Of a DNA stretch of 64,000 bases, positions 56,001 to 64,000 are shown in pieces; within the stretch, counting starts at the first letter, position 1; each line of letters begins with the position of its first letter. This DNA comes from Stereum hirsutum FP-91666 SS1. Its lineage: Eukaryota; Basidiomycota; Agaricomycetes; Russulales; Stereaceae. A model generated the notes under the pieces. The model was given only the letters and a program-made list of their open reading frames with translations. It ran no database searches and was not told the DNA's origin. The DNA lies in contig NW_006763131.1 of the NCBI RefSeq assembly GCF_000264905.1, forward strand, positions 1,931,939 through 1,995,938. The letters are read 5' to 3'. A program made the translations under genes and the position numbers.

Positions 56001-56098
56001 CGGTCGACGGAGGATGCATTGGATGGGATATCTTGCGGAACGGCGGCTGGTGAGGTTCCGGCCTCTGGTGTGGACGAGCTAGGAGTGGCCGCCGACAT
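53089..56098 (-). CDS. TAF5: TFIID/SAGA subunit TAF5
   Basis: Scaffold subunit of TFIID (and SAGA) in RNA polymerase II initiation. Domains in order: Ala/Ser/Pro N-terminus; LisH (SSVDRYVLEYLRTHGHTSAE); NTD2 (ELESWVDGSLDMYK, then PEFRPILFPIFCHFYLDLV, FFKTFSPSLEPMHSSTLHRL and YVVRMSRTGFNLLVGWL); a linker with PPPMSDELRAETEKMLRDQ; and a WD40 propeller of repeats ending in W-D or W-S, e.g. STRKLIGHSGPVYSLAFDPI, LLSASADSTARLWSLDTMTN, YRGHQNPVWDVAWSSTGIYF, SSDKTARLWDVQKGSCLRIF, TLAFSPDGRYLATAG and LAVNLWDLGSGRRIKKMLGH. A Gly/Ala/Asn-rich insert interrupts the last blade; the final exon is DLMAMFPTKRTPITNVHFTP to SPDQHR. About eight introns. Confidence 0.93.
53245..53267. repeat. GGAA microsatellite
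   Basis: Five GGAA tetranucleotides in a row followed by GA dinucleotides, inside the last TAF5 intron, close to its donor. Likely length-variable between strains. Confidence 0.8.
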
Positions 56099-56628
56099 CT
56101 CAGCGTAATTAGTGGTCCAGAAAGGTCAATACTAGTTTAGTGGACTAGCAGTGGCACAATGGCAAGAGTGTGAGGATGAGGATGAGGACCGAGGACTCAG
56201 ATTCAGAACTAACTGAAATGTGGCACTCTCGCCTTGACGCGGTCACGAGACTTATGTCGTGTTGATCGAGACCCTGGAGACGCCACTGTGGCCCACTCCC
56301 CCTTTCCTTCGTACCGCGAGCGGCCTCGCAGCCCAAGTCATCAATGATCTTCTCCCAACATATATTTATTCTGCTTCCGCCTCGATTAGGCCTCAATTCT
56401 CGGGAGGACAATGACCTCACGTGCTTGGCGGAAAGTCTGTTCGCGCGCCAGCTGGAGCCCCGCCTTGCGTCATAACCGTCATCTCTCTGACAGGCTTTGC
56501 ATCAAGTCCTCAGCCTCGTCGACCTATATAAAGAGCTCCTAGAATGAGCTCTGCTGACTCCCCATTAGTCTTATATCTCTTTCCCCCCATAATTTTGTGA
56601 ATCCAATCTACCAACACAACTTTAAATC
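56099..56628. promoter_or_regulatory. Divergent promoter TAF5 / alcohol dehydrogenase
   Basis: 530 bp between opposite starts. The dehydrogenase side has a strong TATATAAA at 56525-56532 and a CT-rich leader. The TAF5 side has no TATA box, as is usual for housekeeping genes. Confidence 0.55.
56525..56532 (+). promoter_or_regulatory. TATA box of the dehydrogenase gene
   Basis: TATATAAA in the context GACCTATATAAAGAGC, 97 bp before the ATG at 56629. The classic form and distance suggest a strongly expressed or inducible gene. Confidence 0.6.
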
Positions 56629-58505
56629 ATGCAGGCCGCAGCTAACAAGTTCCAGGAGGTGAGCGGCACACTCGTCCATACCAGCGAAATTACGGCCCAT
56701 TTACCGGAAAATTACTTTTCTTTAGCATCTTGGCTCCTACCCGACTACCATCACGACAGATAGGGAGGGTTACAAGGCCCGGCCAGAGGGAACCATGAAG
56801 GCCCTCGCTTGGTTCGGCGCAGACGATGTCCGCGTCATTGAGGCCGGCATTCCAGACATCGTCGACCCAGATGATGTTGTCCTTGTGAGTGTGTTGGCTA
56901 CGAAGAAACATCTATGGTGAACTCATGTTGTGCACAGAAAGTTACTGGGTCTACGATCTGCGGCTCGGACTTGCATCTCTACCACGGCGAAATCATGGGT
57001 CTTCAGAAGGGAGACATTCTAGGCCACGAGGTGCGTATCTTTGAGTTCCCCATCTTTTTTGTGCTGACGCGAGCCATTCTGTCTAGTTCATGGGTGTTGT
57101 GGACAGAGTCGGGCCCAACGTCAAGAACCTCAAGATCGGTCAGCGTGTTGTGTCCTCATTCCAAATTGGCTGTGGCAAATGTAGGTTCTGCAAAGAGAAC
57201 CTCTCCTCATTCTGTGACAACACGAACCACTCGTCGTAAGTCTGGCATGACTCCGACTATGCCATACATCGCTGACGAGTAAGATGTTTTGATATAGACT
57301 GCAGAATTATATGTATGGTACACGCGATGCTGGATTTTTCGGATATTCACACTTCACTGGTGGTTTCCCTGGTGGCCAGGCCGAATACGTGCGAGTACCA
57401 ATCGCAGAATAGTGAGTTTATACTACCAACTTTTCTCTATATACCATCTCACGCGCGAACTATCAGTAACCTTCTTCCAATCCCCGACGGCATTCCGGAC
57501 GAGAAGGTGATCTACCTATCCGATGTCCTCCCCACCTCTTACCACACCGTCGTCGATACTGGTGTCAAAGAAGGTGACACCGTTGGTGTCTGGGTACGTC
57601 TCCGTGCATCGTATCTTAATATGGCATATTCTGACCACGGTCGACTCAACAGGGTCTGGGCCCTATTGGTCTCTGTGCTGCGAAATGGGCGAAGCTGAAG
57701 GGTGCCTCTCGAGTCATCGGTATCGACAAGGAACCAGAACGACTGGCATTTGCTCGAGAGGCCATCGGTATCGAGACGGTGGACTTCACTGAGTTCTCTG
57801 ATGTCCCGAAACGGCTGCACGAGCTCGTCCCCGGTGGCCTCGACATCGCTCTTGACTGTGGTGAGTGTCTTCCTCACAATTCTTTCTGTGCGCCCATGGC
57901 TCATATTGACTTTCTTCCACTCAGGCACGTTCCACGAACCAAAGACTATGTTGCACAAAGTCCAGAAGACGCTAATGCTTGAGACTGACGTCCCGGAGAC
58001 CGTGAACGAGATGATCGTCGCATGCAGAAAAGGAGGCAGTGCGGGCATTATCGCCGCTTATGCTGGTTTTTGCAATGGCTTCAACCTCGGGGCCCTTATG
58101 GAAAAAGGAGTTAGACTTGTTGGCAATGGACAAGCTCCGGTGAAGAAGTATTGGGAGGAGATTCTGAACGATTATATCATTCCTGGGAAGTTTGATCCTA
58201 CATTGTATGTCTCTCTCATTCCATTCTTGTCAGACTGTGGCGGTTGACGACGATGTACTTGTTTTCAGTATGATTAGCCATCGGGTACCGATTGACGATA
58301 TGGCCAAGCTTTATGTTGCCTTCGACAAACGGGAAGCTGGTGTGAAAAAGGTTTGTGTTCTCACTTTATGGTTCTGGTGTGATGGTTCTGGTGTGACGTT
58401 GGCTGATGGTTGGATATCATATAGGTCTTTGTAGAGACGCAGTTCTCGTCACCTCCTGCAACGGGTTGTCCCACGCTCACTCGCGTCGACGAGTGGACGA
58501 AGTAG
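56629..58505 (+). CDS. Zinc-dependent alcohol/formaldehyde dehydrogenase (MDR)
   Basis: Medium-chain dehydrogenase with nine or so exons. GroES-like half: [38 protein letters not shown] (catalytic-zinc Cys), [19 protein letters not shown] (catalytic-zinc His-Glu), and [20 protein letters not shown] with the four structural-zinc Cys. Rossmann half: [20 protein letters not shown] (GxGxxG) and [19 protein letters not shown]. Later parts are [25 protein letters not shown]-like [20 protein letters not shown] and [20 protein letters not shown]. The layout with a long middle loop resembles glutathione-independent formaldehyde dehydrogenases and their fungal relatives; the substrate is not fixed by sequence. 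The end is TRVDEWTK. The family normally has about 400 residues, as here. Confidence 0.9.
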
Positions 58506-59670
58506 AAAACAATTCGTTCGGCTTAGAAAGAATCGTAGTATCGCCGGTGCGATGTCTGTCTAGGTGGAGAAGTTTGGCGTGTAACGTTTTAGTATATCAA
58601 CGCAACTTAATATGTACTATGTCTAGCTGAGGTTGTATTCTAGTCGCTTTGAGTTCTTTGTGATTGTCAGTCCGTACCTTTTTCTGTAACACTCCATGCT
58701 AGTAATCCATACATCGTGTCCCGCATGGTGAAGTCTATCTTTCCGACCTCGCCCATCATCATCCATTTCTCATGATCGCCAACCGGCGTTCATTGGAGCT
58801 GCGAGCAAGTAATTCTCTTTCCATTTCCTGGTTTGCCCTTGAGTGTTGTTCATCATCTATGTAGCCGCCGTCTATGTAATTGCTAATTGCCCAAGGCAAG
58901 ATAAGTGCAGCGCTTGTTTTTCCACATCCGGGATCTTGAAAGCGGATCTTGGTGTCGAATGAGCATTTCGTCACTGAGCGTGTCATGGTCATGAGAACGT
59001 CGAGACGGTGAGCAGCGATCGCGAGGCACGACAGACGCTGACAGACGCCGATCGGGTGGGTTCGAAATGAATTTCATCGCAATGCGTACGCTTTGAGTTC
59101 CCCTGGCAACGTTGTCTCGAACGGCGGCAAACGACAGTCACAGATCGTCACACCCGGATGCAGAGTTTATCGTCACGTCGTCCTCTCCGTTGCACTCGAT
59201 TGCTTCCGTTTCTGGATTCAGAGTCCGTGAGACTGCGAAGGCGCGTCCGAGCGCGTGCGTGTGTGAGCGAGCACAATTGCTGGCCATCGAAGTTTCAAGC
59301 CCACACTCCTTGTACTCGTTCGACACATTCCTCCCCCTCGTCGGACAGAGGTGAGCTTGCTCAGGTCGTCTTGGTTGAAGCTTATTGAAGCCCGGCGCGA
59401 AGATAGCTCGGCAATCAATTAATCAACTCGTGTTGTCGGCATTATCCGAGGTGAGTTGCAGATACTGAACCGAATGACGATGTGGCCACCCTTCTCGTGG
59501 AGTTTCACCTGCTGTACTCGTCATGTTTTCTCCATAGCTCACACTTCTCTGTTTATTCTCTCGCTCATCTCAGTGTAACTCAAGCTCTCAGTTTCTCCGA
59601 TAATCAGAAGAAACACTGGCCAGCATACCCTAATTTGTTTTCAAGTTCGTCTGACCAGGACGACGACGAC
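58506..59670. other. Intergenic, dehydrogenase to CSC1-like channel
   Basis: 1.17 kb. The left part is the dehydrogenase 3' UTR and the right part the promoter of the channel gene. A minus-strand frame (58759-58992) has DPGCGKTSAALIL, which resembles a P-loop, but nothing else supports an ATPase. An upstream non-coding or coding exon of the channel gene may lie near 59440-59670. Confidence 0.45.
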
Positions 59671-62600
59671 ATGAACCTTAGCATGATTGCCTACCCGCCA
59701 CGAAACCGCCACGATGACTCTGTTCAGAAACGCTGGACCACGGATCCTGCTTACGCGTCTTACACATCCTCCCTATCCGCCTCGAAGTCCTCCGCCTCTC
59801 TCGCGTCCTCTTCATTCAGTGCCTCCGTTGCAGCAACTTCCTCCAAATCCCTATTAACCGGCTCCGACCCGTATTCGACCACATTCTTGTCTACATCGTC
59901 AGCATCTCCTGCACTCTCGACTTCAACCATTCCGTTTTCCTCCAGCTCCGGAGCCACATATGCCACGGATATCTTTACCACGTCTGCTCCGGTGACTGTC
60001 ACCCTTCCTTCGACAACATTCACTTCCACGAGCACGTATCTCGCGTTTTCAGCCACACCCATAGGTTTTGCTGCGGCTGCGTCGGACCCGACTTGTATTG
60101 GCGGTGGTTTGGATGCGCCCGCTGATGGTATACTTTCTACTCTAATTCTTCCCGCTTGCATTGGACTTTTTCTATGGGTGAGTCCGTCTATCCATTATTC
60201 GACTGCGCAGAGATTATAGTCCTGATGTGCGATATCAGTTATTATTTGCTTTCATTCGTCCACGATTTCGCCAAGTATACGGCATTAGAGAATGGTTCGT
60301 TCAGCCCGAGTGAGTCTCACCCCTCGTTCAACTCGGTTGTCGTTCATTGACCGGTAGAATAAATTGTTACTGTTAGCTTGCGGCCTAGACTACTTCCGGA
60401 CACCTTTTGGGCATTTCTCAACCCTCCCGTTCCCCTCGTCCCATCAGTACCAAAAGACGTTTCCGATACGGGCAAATCGCCTGCCACAGACGCGTCTCTG
60501 TATCCTTCAGACGAAGAACTCAGCCAGCGCGCCCTCTGGCATTGCTTTCTTCTTGTTTTAGGCTGGACGCTCCTCGGCCTAGCAGCAGCATTACCTCTTT
60601 ATATGGTTTCCACCCCATGCGTTTCTCAGTCCATCTCGCAGCCACTATTCGGAGGTGGATTATCCACGTTACAGGATTTGAGCTTGTTACGGCTACTGAA
60701 CCTACTGGACGACAAGTCTATCACGACTTCCAGCTCTAATTCCATAACGCTGCTGAGGCGCGCGACGGTGAACGGGGTAGACGTTGCTCAGAACACCCGC
60801 ATTCGTATCATTATTCTTACTGTCATCTTCCTCGTCCTCGGCGTACTTCCGGCGCTCTGGAAAACAATCAAGGAGTTTAACCTACTCGTCGCGCACCGGA
60901 GACGTTGGCTTGATGTCAAGCTGGGAGGGAAGGATATGGGGTGGTTGAGCTTGAGAGAGGCACCAGGGTTTGCTTCATGGGGAGAGAAACGGGTCAAGGA
61001 TTTTATGAACAGGACGGGGCTGAGCTCTAGCTTGGAGACGGGGGCGAGGAGAAGGAACGCAAGTAGAGCTCGGGATTTGGATAGGGAGGAGAGGATTCAG
61101 GAGGATAGGAGGCTGTCGACTGAGGAGGAGGCGAGCTTGGAGGTGGATGTGCAAAGCTTGTTCACAATCGGGTGGGTCATGCTCGTTGGACCCTAAGAGA
61201 TTTTTTTGCTCAGATCGTCTTGCTGATCCTTTCTTTATAGCGAAACGAGACAGCTTGCGTTGCTTATAGAGGAACGCGACGAAATTTTGGAGAACCTGGA
61301 GATAGCGGAAACGAGATATATATCCTCGTTCCGGCTGTCTACGCCTGACCCTTCGATAGCGGATTATCAACCTGCACCTCCCTCAGATACTGAGGGGATA
61401 CCATACATCAGTCGGCCACAACCTCTCAACGCATCGAAGGTATTTGCTCGTATATTCTTCACACACTCTTTCATTATTAAACCTCAAAAAACGAAACAGG
61501 CACTTCCTCGGAGACAACGAGCCCGAAATCCGGCCTACGCCTCATCCTCCCTAACACCAACCTCCTATGTCGCGCCCTCACAATACTATAAACTCGGAAG
61601 CCTTCGTGGCGTCAATGGAGGCCGCTTCGCCGACTCAGAAGAGTCGCCCAGCTTTTCCGACTCCATCACTCAACGAGTCGTAGGTAGCCGCTTCCAAGAG
61701 ATCCCGCGAAGTTTTGCCGACGTCTACGGTCCCGTTCCTGTTGGGAGCCGTGTGCACCTCCAGGGTGGGGTGCTTAGTACTACCCCCAGACTACCACTAC
61801 CGCCGATTCCTAACCCGAGTCAGCATGGACCGAATTGGGTGGAGCATTCGGGGGACACAGAAGCCGATAAGGAGGATAGAGACTGGGTAGATCTGATGCG
61901 CGAGCCACCTATTGATTTTGCGACGCCTGAGGAGGGTACAGGACAAGGGGAAAGAGACAGGATGATCGGGGCTTCGTCGCCGCTTGTGGAGAGTCCATAC
62001 ATGGAGAGCCCAGAGAATATGAGTGAGATGGGGATGTTGAGCTTTGGGAGGAGACCGAAGATATTTGGCCCGTCGCCTTCGGATCAACTTGATACATTTC
62101 CGCTCAGGAGTCGTAGGCAGGATACGTCGGGTAGCAGTGATGTGCCGCCTCCACATCTGAGGCTACAGTCTCACCCCCCGTTTGTGAGACCCATGACTGG
62201 TGAGACCTTCTGCATGCTTCCTGTCCAATCACTGGAGACTGTATTGAAATGATGTTTATTTCAGGCCTCAATCATGACGACCTCGGTCATGTGTACGCAG
62301 ATATTCGCTCGTGGCGAACCAAGCTGAAGCAGATTAATCAAGAAATTGCGGATGCGCAGAGTGAAGGGTACAATGATATTGCGGATGGTGTCCGGGTGAA
62401 AGGTTGGATCCTCATCGGGAAAGGCCTACGCTTCATACCCGGCATTCAACTCATCGAAGGCCGAGCCAAGGAGGACATCCGCTGGGATCAGCTCCAGCTC
62501 GAGCACGATGCCTCAAACCATGCTGTCTTCTGGACGATCACTGCTGTCATTGTTGTGCTACTTGGAATTGGCTGTAAGTCTCCCTCGCTCTAGCGGCACC

Positions 62601-64000
62601 TCTTCGAACTCTCATCGCGTTTGTGATTGCTCACTAGTGACCGCCGCGGCAGGATTGGCGATGTCAGCCGCACCCGACTATGCGCATTATTTCCCATTCC
62701 TCCGGCCTCTGGCGAACCATAATGATTTTGTCACGGGTCTTGCCATCGTCCTCGCACCTGCAGTCGGTTGCGTCGTCTTCATCTCCACCTCGATAGCTAT
62801 TCTTGCATGTAAGCGGTTCTCCTTCTCGAAATAATTCAGTGGTACTAAAATTATTCCAACGTGCGTCAACTTCCAGACTCATCTCGCTTGATCAGATCCG
62901 CCTCGGTTTCTAGAGATCGTCTCGTCATGTTCAAGACGACGTTCTATGTCCTTATGGCAGTCGCCACGATTTGGCTCATCGCAATAGGCGCCATTCTGTA
63001 TGCTTTCTCGGCCCTTAGCCTAAGCAGTCAACGGCCACAGAAAGTTGCTGACGGTGCCATATATGTCACTACCTTGATTCTGGGTATCGCGTTGACGGTG
63101 GCAGTCATTACTCCTGCACTGTTGTTACTGCAGCCGTTTCACCTCATCCGTGTCCTGCGGGCGGAGAGAGAAGCTGTCACGCCTCGACAGCGGTTCCGTG
63201 GTAAGGACTTGCCACAACAAAACCTTGAACTTTCGCTTGACGATGCCTCACCTTTTCCAGCTGTGTATCCAAGGACGTACAATCCATCGTTTGCTCTGGC
63301 CTGTTGTATCTGGGCTCAAGTTACAGCATCGACCCTATGCATTATATTCCCTATCATTGGCCCAACCCTGGCTCTTCTGCTATTTTTGAGCCTCATCGGT
63401 ACGGTGCAATCTTTCTATGCGCTCATAGTATGTACGTTCTGACAGCCTCGTACAGCACACCGATATCTCGTTGGCTACGTCTACGCACGCACTCGGTCCC
63501 AAACCGGTGGCCTCCTCCAAATATGGCTCGTCCAACGTTTCGGTACCCTCCTCGGCTTCCAGCCCATGCTCCTCGGCCTCATCCTCCTCACTCGCGAGAT
63601 GTGGCCCGAAGGCGGCGTCCTCTGTGGCTTCTCGGTCGGCATTATCCTTTTCGTCGAGCTTTATGCCACTTGGAAGACGAGACTTCCGGGGAAAGCCTCT
63701 TTGAGCAATATCACTCAGGATTCGCTGGAGACATTTAGGAGGACGGCAAGGCCGACAAAGAGGGAAAGGAAAACTGGGCACGGGGAGTCTAATAGTTTTG
63801 CGAGTTCCGGACCATTGGGGGGTGGGAGAATGACGAGGACGAGGGGCTCCATGGCAAGTGTGTTGGAGATGATGTCAGTTACTTTGGCTGTTATGCCTTC
63901 ACCATCACAGACAAGGGGCCCTGTGCCCATTCGTATGTCCTCGCTTATTATTATTTTTCCTCGTGATTGGCATTTCATATATTCGTGTGCTTATGCAGAG
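59671..64000 (+). CDS. CSC1/OSCA-type (DUF221) membrane channel, 3' incomplete
   Basis: Large multi-pass protein of the CSC1/TMEM63/OSCA superfamily, osmosensitive calcium-permeable channels. The first in-frame ATG (59671) gives MNLSMIAYPPRNRHDDSVQK, then about 100 Ser/Thr/Ala-rich extracellular residues. Helix 1 is ILSTLILPACIGLFLW; exon 2 starts at 60240 with LLFAFIRPRFRQVYGIREWF, joined by GTGAGT...GTTAG to VQPDLRPRLLPDTFW, the classic RSN1_TM pattern. Cytosolic part: LALLIEERDEILENLEIAET, IPYISRPQPLNASK and a long disordered insert (about 61500-62200). Channel part: AKEDIRWDQLQLEHDASNHA, RTYNPSFALACCIWAQVTAS and HRYLVGYVYARTRSQTGGLL. An intron seems to span 63933-63998, so the last exon begins at the window edge. 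Upstream exons cannot be excluded. Confidence 0.82.

Noticed and set aside
58759..58992. Minus-strand frame with DPGCGKTSAALIL, similar to a Walker A motif
   Set aside because: No Walker B, no other NTPase motif and no splice-linked exons; it lies in a 3' UTR/promoter interval.
59760..60161. Open minus-strand frame opposite the channel N-terminus
   Set aside because: Shadow of the Ser/Thr-rich coding region; Glu/Val-rich composition is the expected antisense product.

Overview
The window is nuclear DNA of a filamentous basidiomycete, most likely an Agaricomycete. Genes are dense and lie on both strands. Almost every gene is cut by many short introns (about 50-70 nt, GT...AG, often with a CTAAC or CTGAC branch site). 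The gene content is a typical fungal set (Sro7/tomosyn, Trm5, Utp5, TAF5, a Pho85-type CDK), and there is a relic of a FunK1 kinase, a family expanded in Agaricomycetes. No rRNA, tRNA, CRISPR array, intact transposon or virus-derived gene was recognised.

Left part (1-17 kb): an Lgl/tomosyn/Sro7 exocytosis protein (+), a small NTF2-like protein (-), the Golgi SNARE Gos1 (+), a chimeric FunK1-kinase/TatD-tail relic (-), a TatD/Scn1-type metallohydrolase (-), the tRNA m1G37 methyltransferase Trm5 (+, with a possible mitochondrial start) and an EF-hand mitochondrial aspartate/glutamate carrier (+).

Centre (17-32 kb): a secreted Thr/Ser/Ala-rich protein spread over about 18-19 exons, several of only 18-34 nt, made of repeated T-M-T-[E/D]-V-x-N-N-T modules; then the molybdenum-cofactor pair MoaA and MoaC in a MOCS1-like tandem; a GNAT acetyltransferase; a 1.9-kb gene-poor stretch; a TXNDC17-like protein; a NIPSNAP protein; and a type II membrane protein resembling fungal O-fucosyltransferases.

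Right part (32-64 kb): a coiled-coil protein of roughly 1700 residues, an MFS transporter (with a predicted 12-nt exon behind a GC-AG intron), an Fpg/MutM DNA glycosylase, Utp5, a PSTAIRE Pho85-type CDK with a glutamine-rich tail, a PH/RanBD-like small protein, an unknown disordered protein, TAF5, a zinc alcohol/formaldehyde dehydrogenase and a CSC1/DUF221 channel that runs off the right edge.

There is no single operon-like system. Shared themes are mitochondria (AGC carrier, MoaA, MoaC, NIPSNAP, possible Trm5 isoform), secretion (Sro7, Gos1) and divergent promoters (NTF2-like/Gos1, TatD/Trm5, MFS/Fpg, Utp5/CDK, PH-like/unknown, TAF5/ADH). The points most worth following up are the micro-exon secreted gene, the MoaA-MoaC junction, the MFS micro-exon, the two possible starts of Trm5 and the FunK1/TatD chimera. 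Gene structures were inferred by eye from reading-frame continuity and splice signals. Where a boundary was not resolved this is stated.
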